IMG/VR virus record: IMGVR_UViG_3300022919_000002
Coordinates: 1-40,370 of that record
DNA from: a virus
DNA length: 40,370 nucleotides
Strand: one strand, 5' to 3'
The translations under genes and the position numbers were made by a program. This document shows positions 1 through 5,669 of this stretch, one piece after another. The notes beneath the pieces were generated by a model, which was not told where the DNA came from, ran no database searches, and was given only the letters and a program-made list of their open reading frames with translations. Each line of letters starts with the position of its first letter. Within the stretch, counting starts at the first letter, position 1.

Positions 1-127
1 TGCTGAGTAACATTTACAGATATAGGGTTATTGCCTTGCATTTTAAGAGACACCAACATATAAACAGGAATTGTATCATTACCGTTTTGTGCAAAGGGGT
101 CAACTCTTGACATATAGCCGTTATTAA
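1..127. repeat. Terminal direct repeat (left copy): assembly overlap of a circular genome
   Basis: Bases 1-127 match 40244-40370 base for base. A gene on the minus strand runs unbroken through the joined ends, so the repeat marks a circular or circularly permuted molecule opened arbitrarily and is not a packaged terminal repeat with its own function. The length of 127 is typical of a k-mer overlap left by a short-read assembler; that origin is inference. The true unique length is 40,243 bp. Confidence 0.95.
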
Positions 128-209
128 TTACCCATTTAGAATATGTTTGTGCTTTTACCGACCCGCTCAACATCAGAACGGACAGGATGGTTAGGGAGAG
201 GTTACGCAT
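1..209 (-). CDS. Secreted small protein, 5' part (gene split by the linearisation)
   Basis: This is the beginning of a 116-residue protein whose end lies at 40102-40243. It starts with ATG at 209-207, overlapping the TAA of the upstream gene by one base (TAATG). Residues 1-21 form a clear Sec signal peptide: a short charged start (MRN), a hydrophobic core (LSLTILSVLMLSG) and a cleavage site VKA|Q. Read only from the window's right end, the gene would appear to start at an internal methionine (113, equal to 40356) and the signal peptide would be lost. The mature part, about 95 residues, has no family I recognise. It belongs to the leftward operon that crosses the join, next to other exported proteins. 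Confidence 0.85.
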   Translation of the reverse strand, partial: MRNLSLTILSVLMLSGSVKAQTYSKWVINNGYMSRVDPFAQNGNDTIPVYMLVSLKMQGNNPISVNVTQ

Positions 210-421
210 TATGCCCATGATTCAATCGCTTTAACTACCTTATGCGCTTCATGTAAAGAATAGTGATTCCAGAATTGAGGTTCACCGCCAAACATCGGGA
301 TTTCAAACAATATAAATCTGCCATTAATTCGCCAAATTTCTGCCTTTCCATAGTCTGCTTCTGGCACTATATACCGTTCTCCGCTTTTAAGTTTTCTTAT
401 TTCTTCTAAGGTCTTCTCCAT
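209..421 (-). CDS. Small protein, first gene of the leftward operon
   Basis: A 70-residue protein of unknown function, starting at ATG 421-419 and ending one base inside the next gene (TAATG). The N-terminus (LEEIRKLKSGERYIVP) resembles the small phage protein at 1371-1541 (MKALEPGQQMIAP) in the pattern L-x-x-G-x-x-x-x-x-P, which may be a shared small fold; that is a weak similarity by eye. A possible -7 element TAAAATTG lies at 431-424, directly before the start codon. No signal peptide or membrane segment is present. Confidence 0.7.
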   Translation of the reverse strand: MEKTLEEIRKLKSGERYIVPEADYGKAEIWRINGRFILFEIPMFGGEPQFWNHYSLHEAHKVVKAIESWA

Positions 422-423
422 AT

Positions 424-431
424 CAATTTTA
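424..431 (-). promoter_or_regulatory. Weak candidate -7 element for the leftward operon
   Basis: TAAAATTG matches TAnnTTTG at all fixed positions but one and ends two bases before ATG 421. No good TTTG lies 20 bases upstream (TTTC at 21). The placement directly on the start codon matches other promoters of this genome, which is the main reason to list it. Confidence 0.3.
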
Positions 432-453
432 AATGCCGCTAACTTGCGGGGTG

Positions 454-478
454 AAAAAATGCCGCACTATTCACGGCA
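454..478 (-). terminator. Intrinsic terminator of the leftward control-region transcript
   Basis: On the minus strand a 5-bp stem TGCCG/CGGCA (478-474 with 464-460) closes a 9-base loop and is followed by six T (459-454). It lies downstream of the tRNA-like structure and upstream of the first leftward protein gene, so it would end a short transcript from the divergent region. Confidence 0.7.
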
Positions 479-548
479 GTCAACCATTCTATAAGACTAC
501 CGGTTTTTGTTCCGTATGGTTGTAGTCAATTAGTTGTAGATACAACTG

Positions 549-697
549 CGATACGAGTGCGATTCGAACACACATCAAAGGATGATTCCTTTATAGTCTT
601 TGACTAAGTAATTACTCTCAATCTAGTTTCTCCATACAAAGACCTTTGTAGCTACCTCCGTCTTTGCCAAAGCATCTACCAATAATGCTTCCGTATC
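549..697 (-). ncRNA. tRNA-like element: acceptor, D-arm and T-arm modules around a long insert
   Basis: On the minus strand GATACGG (697-691) can pair with TCGTATC (556-550), including one G-U pair; the flanking C/G at 698 and 549 adds an eighth pair. After two bases comes a D-arm: stem GCAT (688-685), loop TATTGGTAG with the usual GG, stem ATGC (675-672). Just before the 3' acceptor strand is a T-arm: stem GTGTG (573-569), loop TTCGAAT matching TTCRANY, stem CGCAC (561-557). No CCA is encoded. Between D- and T-arm lie about 98 bases with hairpins but no regular 7-base anticodon loop, where a tRNA needs only 22-40. It could be a degenerate tRNA, a tRNA with an insert, or a tRNA mimic. It lacks the G3-U70 pair and tag frame of a tmRNA. 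Confidence 0.4.
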
Positions 698-782
698 GTG
701 TAAAATAAGAGGGCGCACTCTCAAACACCCTCTTTAATAAATGCCGTCTTTCCGAGCTGTCAATGGCACTAATTTTCTCCAT
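618..782 (-). CDS. Possible small protein inside the structured leftward transcript
   Basis: A 54-codon frame from ATG 782 to TGA 620-618, about 85 bases downstream of the minus-strand promoter start. Its codons look ordinary and the C-terminal half (RYGSIIGRCFGKDGGSYKG) looks protein-like, but I recognise no family. It overlaps the 5' half of the tRNA-like element and the AAGAGGG/CCCTCTT hairpin, so either the RNA structure or the protein, or both, is real. A second frame stays open for 15 codons after the stop, which could mean a decayed longer gene. Confidence 0.3.
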   Translation of the reverse strand: MEKISAIDSSERRHLLKRVFESAPSYFTRYGSIIGRCFGKDGGSYKGLCMEKLD

Positions 783-869
783 GCGCCACAACAGTTAAGG
801 ATTGCTGCTCCAAACTACCCCTTTTGTTATAGACTTGAGGGCACTCTGTCTATTGGCGAACCAACGATA

Positions 870-901
870 CAAAGTAAACGAATAGGAATGACTTGTGCAA
901 A
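870..901 (-). promoter_or_regulatory. Leftward promoter of the divergent control region
   Basis: On the minus strand TTTG (901-898) and TTACTTTG (877-870) are separated by exactly 20 bases. This fits the Bacteroidota pattern TTTG-N20-TAnnTTTG with one mismatch. The predicted start is near 867. It lies back to back with the rightward promoter at 913-944. Confidence 0.55.
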
Positions 902-912
902 TAAAATGTTAA

Positions 913-944
913 TTTGTTTGTTAAGTTTTTTATTATTAATTTTG
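913..944 (+). promoter_or_regulatory. Early rightward promoter (TTTG-N20-TAATTTTG)
   Basis: TTTG at 913-916 and TAATTTTG at 937-944 are a full match to the Bacteroidota consensus with 20-base spacing. The predicted start falls at about 947-948, next to ATG 949, so the first early message would be leaderless. Confidence 0.75.
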
Positions 945-948
945 TCTT

Positions 949-1368
949 ATGAAACACGCTGTTTATACAATTGCATGTCCCGATACTAAAAATGTAGTTT
1001 ACGTAGGACTATCTCAGAATACAGAAATGAGATTTAGGGCGCACCTTAATACTGATTCTTCCGCATCTCCAAGGTTAGGCAATTGGATAGTGGGGCTAAG
1101 ATCACAAAACAAGAAACCTATTTTTAGTGTCATATTCGAAACAGAAAACAGAAGAGAAGCATCAGCAAAAGAACTTGAGATGATTGTCTACTACAGCGCG
1201 CTAAACCCTGTATTAAATTCATTCGGGAACCCTCAAAGAAAGGTAATTAGAAAGGCTCAAGCTGAATATGAGGAAGCTGTTAAAAAAGCATCGCTTATAT
1301 TAGCGAAGTCTGTAGCTAAAAAATATTCACTTGACGATAACTTTATTATTAAATTAAAAATAACATAA
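949..1368 (+). CDS. GIY-YIG domain protein
   Basis: A 139-residue protein with an N-terminal GIY-YIG nuclease-like domain. AVYTI (4-8) stands for GIY, YVG (18-20) for YIG, followed by SQNTEMRFRAH (22-32), which holds the conserved arginine(s) and histidine, and E75 is a candidate for the metal-binding glutamate. Residues after about 95 form a charged helical tail. Phages use GIY-YIG proteins as homing endonucleases, as repair or recombination nucleases, or as degraders of foreign DNA; nothing here tells which. It is the first gene after the rightward early promoter and would be translated from a leaderless message. Confidence 0.75.
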   Translation: MKHAVYTIACPDTKNVVYVGLSQNTEMRFRAHLNTDSSASPRLGNWIVGLRSQNKKPIFSVIFETENRREASAKELEMIVYYSALNPVLNSFGNPQRKVIRKAQAEYEEAVKKASLILAKSVAKKYSLDDNFIIKLKIT

Positions 1369-1370
1369 AC

Positions 1371-1541
1371 ATGAATTGGACTAAGACAATGAAGGCTTTA
1401 GAGCCAGGTCAGCAAATGATCGCGCCAAAGGATAAGTATGATAGCATCCTTAGTATTTCAAGCAGATTAAAGCGGACTAGCAAAATGCTATTTTCAGTAT
1501 CGCTATCAACCGGTAACACAGTTGTTACAAAAGTATCTTAA
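1371..1541 (+). CDS. Small basic protein
   Basis: A 56-residue protein starting two bases after the GIY-YIG gene. It is basic and has the pattern L-E-P-G-Q...P-K-D...I-S-S-R-L-K...F-S-V...G-N-T-V-V-T-K, like many small phage proteins with a short helix and C-terminal strands. Function unknown; DNA binding is possible but not shown. Confidence 0.65.
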   Translation: MNWTKTMKALEPGQQMIAPKDKYDSILSISSRLKRTSKMLFSVSLSTGNTVVTKVS

Positions 1542-1558
1542 ATATAATTGTTTGTTTG

Positions 1559-1589
1559 TTTGGAAATATCAAAACTATCTATACCTTTA
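1559..1589 (+). promoter_or_regulatory. Rightward early promoter
   Basis: TTTG (1559-1562, the last of three TTTG units) and TACCTTTA (1582-1589) with 19 bases between. The -7 element ends in A where the consensus has G. An A-rich, Shine-Dalgarno-free leader of about 35 bases precedes ATG 1628. Confidence 0.55.
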
Positions 1590-1627
1590 CATCATTCAAT
1601 CAAACAATTAACCAAACACATTAAAAG

Positions 1628-1897
1628 ATGAAAACATTTGAGGACTTAGTATTTAAAACTCATCCGAACGCGCCATTGTTCGATACGCAGGCAGAAATGA
1701 CTTTTGAAAATGGATACGGTGTATCTGTAATTACAGGGGTTCACGCATACAGTTCAGATGACATGCCTTACGAGTTAGCCGTTTTAGGAAAAGACGGGCA
1801 TCTTACTTATGATACGCCTATTACCGATGATGTTATAGGACATCTAAATGAAGATCGTGTAAGTTCAATAATGATACAAGTTCAAAACCTTAAATAA
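1628..1897 (+). CDS. Conserved-looking phage protein, unknown function
   Basis: An 89-residue acidic protein with alternating strands: ENGYGVSVITG (about 27-37), then YELAVLGKDGHLTYDTPITD (48-67) and a C-terminal VQNLK. The middle motif looks familiar from small proteins of Bacteroidota phages, but I cannot name a family. It is the first gene behind the promoter at 1559-1589 and is followed closely by four short genes with touching or overlapping ends. Confidence 0.8.
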   Translation: MKTFEDLVFKTHPNAPLFDTQAEMTFENGYGVSVITGVHAYSSDDMPYELAVLGKDGHLTYDTPITDDVIGHLNEDRVSSIMIQVQNLK

Positions 1898-1899
1898 CC

Positions 1900-2007
1900 A
1901 TGAAAACCCTAAACTTAACTCCGGCTCAGATGTACTCAGTTGCATCGATCCCATTTTCAGCATTAGTTATCGGAATTATTGGAATTTTAAATAACGTTGT
2001 AATATGA
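1900..2007 (+). CDS. Tiny membrane protein
   Basis: A 35-residue protein: a polar N-terminus (MKTLNLTPAQM) and one hydrophobic segment (about 12-30, FSALVIGIIGIL). It starts two bases after the previous stop and overlaps the next start by ATGA, so it is translationally coupled on both sides, which supports it as a real gene. Function unknown. Confidence 0.6.
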   Translation: MKTLNLTPAQMYSVASIPFSALVIGIIGILNNVVI

Positions 2008-2186
2008 AAAACGCAAAATTACAAAGGGAATTTGATTCTGCCGTAAATGACATGGTAAATCATATAGATGATTTGGAAACGGAAATCGAAACGCTTCAAT
2101 CTGAAAAAACAGAAATTGAAAACGATCTTGAAAAAGCTACTGATCGAATAGAGGAATTAGAGGAACGTTTATCTAAATACGAATAA
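2004..2186 (+). CDS. Short coiled-coil protein
   Basis: A 60-residue, strongly charged protein. From residue 20 to the end it is a heptad-patterned coiled coil (LETEIETLQSEKTEIENDL and on). It overlaps the preceding membrane protein gene by ATGA, so the two may act together, for example as an anchor and a cytoplasmic rod; that link is inference. Confidence 0.75.
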   Translation: MKNAKLQREFDSAVNDMVNHIDDLETEIETLQSEKTEIENDLEKATDRIEELEERLSKYE

Positions 2187-2188
2187 CC

Positions 2189-2422
2189 ATGTCAGACCTA
2201 ATCAAATTCCTTCGCCAAAACCCCGACACGGAGTATACGGCAAATGACGTAATTACAGCCTATCAGGGCGATGCAATCGTTGAAACCTACCACAACGCCA
2301 ACGCGGGTATAGAAGTCGTCTTAGAGCGTACGCATAAAGGCCATACAGGTATCGAATGTGTTAACGAGTTGCACGATGGTAGTTTTGAGAAAGCGTTTGA
2401 GTGGATAAAATCTGAGATATGA
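2189..2422 (+). CDS. Small protein, unknown function
   Basis: A 77-residue protein, MSDLIKFLRQNPDTEYTAND at the start, with a charged helix at the end (FEKAFEWIKSEI). Start lies two bases after the previous stop and the end overlaps the next gene by ATGA. No recognised domain. Confidence 0.7.
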   Translation: MSDLIKFLRQNPDTEYTANDVITAYQGDAIVETYHNANAGIEVVLERTHKGHTGIECVNELHDGSFEKAFEWIKSEI

Positions 2423-2571
2423 AGACATACGCAGTTACCGGAGAGCACCACGGATCAATCGTTGAGGCTTACACAAGAAAGAAAGCCATTGAGGCGTTTC
2501 AAAAGATTTATAAGGGCGAAAAGATTATATATGTAAAGCTTATCGAACCTGAATTAGTCCAATACATTTAA
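2419..2571 (+). CDS. Small protein, unknown function
   Basis: A 50-residue protein coupled by ATGA to the gene before. Its pattern (YAVTGEHHGSIVEAYTRKKA then IIYVKLIEPEL) suggests strand-helix-strand. No family recognised. Confidence 0.6.
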   Translation: MKTYAVTGEHHGSIVEAYTRKKAIEAFQKIYKGEKIIYVKLIEPELVQYI

Positions 2572-2598
2572 CCGCCATTACTGGCATAAGAAAGAAAA

Positions 2599-2814
2599 AT
2601 GAAACTTACACCCGAACAAAAAGAGGCAATAGTATCACGGGCTGAACCGATTGGAGTTTTGATAAACAAAATCGGACTTGCTCACGTAAAGGGAAAAGAC
2701 CGTAAAAAGAAACTAAATGAATATAAATCTTTCGTTTACAATATATGGGATGAAGGAGGATATATCAAACGTCCAGTTTATAAATTAGGCAACACTTATT
2801 ATTTTTCAGCATGA
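2599..2814 (+). CDS. Small basic protein, unknown function
   Basis: A 71-residue basic protein; residues 30-45 are very lysine-rich (KGKDRKKKLNEYKS) and the C-terminus has short strands (VYKLGNTYYF). The stop overlaps the next start (ATGA). A nucleic-acid contact is possible from the charge only. Confidence 0.7.
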   Translation: MKLTPEQKEAIVSRAEPIGVLINKIGLAHVKGKDRKKKLNEYKSFVYNIWDEGGYIKRPVYKLGNTYYFSA

Positions 2815-3014
2815 CCACCACAATAGACACCAAAGCCGCTAAACGATTCCTGGATAACCTGGATACCCACATTAGCGCAACATCAATATTCCCTGCATTG
2901 AAACGGGAACTTGAATTGTTACAAGAGATAAGAAACGAGGCGGCTGTCCTTCTTGGGATGGATACGCCGACTAGGATTGAGGAACTTAAAAAACAAATGA
3001 ATGGAAAAGTTTAA
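2811..3014 (+). CDS. Small helical protein, unknown function
   Basis: A 67-residue protein predicted to be mostly helical (AAKRFLDNLDT, LKRELELLQEIRNEAAVLL). It is coupled to the gene before (ATGA) and overlaps the next by 14 bases. Confidence 0.7.
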   Translation: MTTTIDTKAAKRFLDNLDTHISATSIFPALKRELELLQEIRNEAAVLLGMDTPTRIEELKKQMNGKV

Positions 3015-3387
3015 AGGAACAAAAGGCGAGTGGGCTTCACATCAAACAGTTGTAGAAAATATACTGCAAAGTAATTTCACTGTAACAGTCCCAAACAGGT
3101 CAACATATGCGCCTATAGCTCAATGTTATTCACTAACAATGAACACAGATGAGGCTAAAGCCAACGCCAAGCTGATCGCTGCCGCACCGGAATTGTTGAA
3201 AGCGTTGCAGGAATTGTCTGACCAATTTAAAAAGGAGGGCAATACATGGCGTTCAAGCATGTCATTCCAAAACGCACAAAAAGCCATAAACAAAGCCCTC
3301 GTCACACCCACCAACTCAACCGATCCACTCACCCAATCCCGCATCATGAAAGCAACTGAGGGGTTAAATTTAGAAGAAGGAATATGA
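3001..3387 (+). CDS. Phage protein with EAxANAKLIAAAPELL motif
   Basis: A 128-residue protein. The segment DEAKANAKLIAAAPELLKAL (about 51-70) with a later AQKAINKAL is a signature of a widespread family of small phage proteins of unknown function, in which GEW near the N-terminus (residues 9-11 here) is also common. The stop overlaps the start of the methyltransferase gene (ATGA). Confidence 0.75.
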   Translation: MEKFKGTKGEWASHQTVVENILQSNFTVTVPNRSTYAPIAQCYSLTMNTDEAKANAKLIAAAPELLKALQELSDQFKKEGNTWRSSMSFQNAQKAINKALVTPTNSTDPLTQSRIMKATEGLNLEEGI

Positions 3388-4100
3388 AATACATGGGTTC
3401 TAAAGGCAGGATAGCAAAACACATTTTACCTATAATTTTAAAAGATAGGAAACCAGATCAATGGTATGTAGAGCCATTTGTTGGAGGAGCTAACATTATA
3501 GATAAAGTTGATGGCAATAGAATTGGATCTGATGTTAATAGATATCTAATAGCCTTGTTAATTGCAATGCAAAATGGATATTGTCCTCCTTATTTAAGTC
3601 GTGAACAAGTATCCTTAATCAAAGAAAATAAACATCTGTATTCCGATGAATTAGTCGGTTGGGCTGGGATAGGTTGTTCATACTCTGGAAAATGGTTCGG
3701 GGGTTACGCTGGTTGTATTATAACAAAAGATGGCGGCGAAAGAGATTATATATTTGAAGCTATAAAAAATTGCTTAAATCAAGGTAAGTTACTTAACGGG
3801 GTTATTTTTTTAAATAAATCCTATGAATCTATAGATATTCCAGATGGCAGTATTATATACTGCGATCCGCCATATAAAGGCACAGAGGGATACCGGGTGA
3901 AATTTAATCATGAGGATTTTTATGATTGGTGTGACATTATGCACAAATATGGGCACAAGGTATTTCTATCTGAATATCAAGCCCCAAAACAATTTAAGTG
4001 TATCTGGCAAAAAGAATTAACAAGCTCATTATCAGCTAACGGTAAATCAGGAGGCAGTAAATCAAGTATTGAGAAATTATTCATATATGACCCTAAATAA
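3384..4100 (+). CDS. dam: DNA adenine methyltransferase (Dam/D12 class)
   Basis: A 238-residue N6-adenine methyltransferase. The N-terminal YMGSKGRIAKHILP (3-16) and PFVGGANI (31-38, the S-adenosylmethionine loop that is FxGxG-like in the family) are followed by the catalytic CDPPY (160-164). The order, SAM loop first and DPPY later, is that of the D12/Dam class. It would methylate adenines in phage DNA and so protect it from host restriction or mark it for regulation; the target site cannot be read from the sequence. It is slightly shorter than E. coli Dam. A second, different adenine methyltransferase lies 424 bases downstream. Confidence 0.9.
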   Translation: MKYMGSKGRIAKHILPIILKDRKPDQWYVEPFVGGANIIDKVDGNRIGSDVNRYLIALLIAMQNGYCPPYLSREQVSLIKENKHLYSDELVGWAGIGCSYSGKWFGGYAGCIITKDGGERDYIFEAIKNCLNQGKLLNGVIFLNKSYESIDIPDGSIIYCDPPYKGTEGYRVKFNHEDFYDWCDIMHKYGHKVFLSEYQAPKQFKCIWQKELTSSLSANGKSGGSKSSIEKLFIYDPK

Positions 4101-4107
4101 TACTATT

Positions 4108-4353
4108 ATGACCACACAACCAACACAACCACGCAAGGCACTGTCTGTCCAAAGCACAGCATATGAATGCGGTACAAAGGTTAAATGGCCTCTAGGAATG
4201 CCAAAGCCTGAGATAATTTATACAGGTGATGCGATGAAAAAGCATTTACTACAAAATTCCCGTAAATTAACGAGAATGAAGTTACTGAAACTATCCAAAG
4301 CCGGAGTAATTATTGAAATGGCTTCGAAAAAATTGAAGGAGGGGAGGGGATGA
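4108..4353 (+). CDS. Small basic protein, unknown function
   Basis: An 81-residue basic protein. I chose ATG 4108 (MTTQPTQPRK) rather than the in-frame ATG at 4069, which lies inside the methyltransferase gene. The C-terminal half is helical and lysine-rich (MKLLKLSKAGVIIEMASKKL). The stop overlaps the next start (ATGA). Confidence 0.65.
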   Translation: MTTQPTQPRKALSVQSTAYECGTKVKWPLGMPKPEIIYTGDAMKKHLLQNSRKLTRMKLLKLSKAGVIIEMASKKLKEGRG

Positions 4354-4520
4354 AAAATAGAAAAATATATGCCTATATCCCAGTTATAGGAATAGCATTG
4401 GCACTAATATCCGACGGAGTTTTGCCAGAAAATAGATTTCTTTGGGTTTTAACAGCCTTTATTCAAGGGATATCTTTAGTAGGTATTGGATTTATTATAT
4501 ACACATTTATTTTAAAATAA
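4350..4520 (+). CDS. Small two-helix membrane protein
   Basis: A 56-residue protein with two hydrophobic segments (about 8-20 and 31-55) joined by a short polar loop (SDGVLPENRF). It is coupled to the gene before by ATGA. Function unknown. Confidence 0.65.
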   Translation: MKNRKIYAYIPVIGIALALISDGVLPENRFLWVLTAFIQGISLVGIGFIIYTFILK

Positions 4521-4524
4521 ATCT

Positions 4525-4980
4525 ATGAGTAAGTACAATATTTCAAATGATGATAATTATGCAACTCCAAAGGAATTGTATAGTGAGCTTGACAGAGAAT
4601 TTAAATTTGACTTTGACCCATGTCCTTATTTTGAAGGGGATATAATAGACGAAAATGATGGATTAATGAAAGAATGGGGAAATGTTAATTTTATTAATCC
4701 GCCTTATTCTAAGCCATTAAAGGACTTATTTGTAAAGAAAGCTATAGAGCAATCAAAGTTAGGTAAAACCTGCGTTGTTCTTATTCCTGTCGTTACATCT
4801 TCAAAACTTTTCCATGATCATATAAAGCCTAATGCAAAAGAGATTAGGTTCTTAAGGGGTCGGGTAAAATTCGAGAAATTAGATCCATTAACAAAAGAAT
4901 TTAAATCAAGTGGCGCAGGCCGTCACGATTCAATGATTGTTGTATTTAAAGCTAAAAAACATGAGGAAAATAAAATTTAG
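4525..4980 (+). CDS. Phage N6-adenine methyltransferase (DNA_N6_MTase family)
   Basis: A 151-residue enzyme of the short phage N6-adenine methyltransferase family. YATPKELYSELDREFKFDFDP (12 onward) is the typical N-terminus, NPPYS (58-62) the catalytic motif, and a conserved arginine-rich stretch RFLRGRVKF (108-116) follows. It lacks a full separate target-recognition domain, as usual for the family. With the Dam-type enzyme upstream it gives the phage two adenine methylation activities. The next gene begins inside its last codons. Confidence 0.9.
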   Translation: MSKYNISNDDNYATPKELYSELDREFKFDFDPCPYFEGDIIDENDGLMKEWGNVNFINPPYSKPLKDLFVKKAIEQSKLGKTCVVLIPVVTSSKLFHDHIKPNAKEIRFLRGRVKFEKLDPLTKEFKSSGAGRHDSMIVVFKAKKHEENKI

Positions 4981-5332
4981 GCACTTTGACCCAAATGAAA
5001 TGTCAATGACGAAATTCGAAGACATAAGGTTATTGCCATCGGATAAGAAATTCATGCACATATTTGAACGGGATATTGACGGCGGGGTACTCATGCAATA
5101 CAGTGAAATTAACGATAAGAATGATACTGAAATTTATGAAGGTGACATTTTAAATGGCGGAGGTTCTATCCTTTATATTGTTTATTTCGAAAATGGGTCT
5201 TTCGTAGGAAAGGTAGCGGGGCTATTTAGAGGCAATAAGGTCGAATGGGATGCCGGCTATCATTTAAGAGACTTTGAGATGAGCGGTATATCTGTAATCG
5301 GGAATATATACGAAAACTCTAATCTGATTTAA
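4961..5332 (+). CDS. YopX-family protein
   Basis: A 123-residue protein of the YopX family, common in phages and prophages of unknown biochemical role. Diagnostic parts are the start MRKIKFRHFD, the middle MQYSEINDKNDTEIYEGDIL and the C-terminal VIGNIYEN. I chose ATG 4961, because the family begins with MR-x-IKFR; the upstream ATG 4937 lies inside the methyltransferase gene. Overlap with that gene is 20 bases. Confidence 0.85.
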   Translation: MRKIKFRHFDPNEMSMTKFEDIRLLPSDKKFMHIFERDIDGGVLMQYSEINDKNDTEIYEGDILNGGGSILYIVYFENGSFVGKVAGLFRGNKVEWDAGYHLRDFEMSGISVIGNIYENSNLI

Positions 5333-5334
5333 AG

Positions 5335-5502
5335 ATGGTAACATTAGGAGTAATTATGTTCATCTTATTAACAATTAATTTCGTAAAGGAAGTAAGAACC
5401 GTTAGAAGATACCCAATGTATATCCCAGGTTTCTTTTCAATATTTTACGGTATTTTTTTGTTAGTTATGGTAGTACTTATTTTCATTGAATATTTGCCTT
5501 AA
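5335..5502 (+). CDS. Small two-helix membrane protein
   Basis: A 55-residue protein, two hydrophobic segments (about 2-16 and 33-52) with a basic loop between (KEVRTVRRYP), which predicts both ends on the outer side of the inner membrane. It starts two bases after the YopX stop. It is the last gene before the leader region at 5503-5669. Confidence 0.6.
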   Translation: MVTLGVIMFILLTINFVKEVRTVRRYPMYIPGFFSIFYGIFLLVMVVLIFIEYLP

Positions 5503-5513
5503 CCCCCTAAAAG

Positions 5514-5545
5514 TTTGGAAGTTTCGTAAACTTTCGGTATCTTAG
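5514..5545 (+). promoter_or_regulatory. Rightward promoter of the recombination module leader
   Basis: TTTG (5514-5517), 20 bases, TATCTTAG (5538-5545, one mismatch to TAnnTTTG). The predicted start is near 5549, upstream of a strong terminator hairpin ending at 5658, so the immediate product would be a transcript of about 110 nt unless the terminator is read through. Confidence 0.6.
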
Positions 5546-5548
5546 TAT

Positions 5549-5658
5549 TAAGATATTAAAAGTGATTACAAGGTGGTAGTAGACGCCTTATTAATTAAAC
5601 TTTAACCGGCCTTGTGCCCTGGATTGGCTACTACCATGAAGGGGAACAAGGCTTTTTT
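5549..5658 (+). ncRNA. Candidate attenuator leader or small RNA with interleaved helices
   Basis: Five blocks compete. A, ACAAGG (5568-5573), can pair with C. B, TGGTAGTAG (5574-5582), is fully complementary to B', CTACTACCA (5628-5636). C, GCCTTGT (5609-5615), is fully complementary to D, ACAAGGC (5646-5652). The order B-C-B'-D is interleaved, so B-B' and C-D form either a pseudoknot or alternative folds, and A-C would block C-D. C-D is the terminator stem. This is the layout of a transcription attenuator in front of the ATPase/Gp157/SSB genes, or of a free small RNA. No known riboswitch class is recognised. Confidence 0.5.
5609..5658 (+). terminator. Intrinsic terminator within the leader
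   Basis: GCCTTGT (5609-5615) pairs with ACAAGGC (5646-5652), extended inside by CCCT/AGGG, and is followed by six T (5653-5658). It sits 11 bases before ATG 5670. Confidence 0.7.
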
Positions 5659-5669
5659 ATTTAAAAACC

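Larger units (their letters stand above)
454..867 (-). ncRNA. Candidate structured leftward RNA (about 410 nt) with tRNA-like modules
   Basis: A minus-strand promoter at 901-870 and a terminator at 478-454 bracket this stretch. Perfect or near-perfect inverted repeats on the minus strand, in order: ATAGAC/GTCTAT (852-829), AAGAGGG/CCCTCTT (about 734-707), GCAT/ATGC (688-672), TACAAAG/CTTTGTA (650-635), TAGTC/GACTA (607-595), AAAGGA/TCCTTT (592-577), AGTTGTA/TACAACT (about 546-531), and interleaved GACTAC/GTAGTC plus CAACCAT/ATGGTTG (527-481). The piece 697-549 has tRNA-like ends (separate entry). No known RNA family is recognised. Part of it also reads as a 54-codon frame (782-618), so it could instead be a leader and small mRNA. 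Confidence 0.45.

Noticed and set aside
549-573. Phage attachment site made of a tRNA 3' end
   Set aside because: No integrase or excisionase gene is found, and the matching 5' acceptor strand is also present, which an attP core would not need.
549-697. tmRNA or intron-containing tRNA identity
   Set aside because: There is no G3-U70 pair and no tag frame ending in Ala residues, and the insert is far too short for a group I intron. Removing any part does not leave a good 5-bp anticodon stem with a 7-base loop. Only tRNA-like is claimed.
741-989. 82-codon rightward frame across the control region
   Set aside because: It runs through the structured leftward region and both promoters and ends in another frame inside the GIY-YIG gene. 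Its composition follows the inverted repeats, so it is taken as a chance frame.
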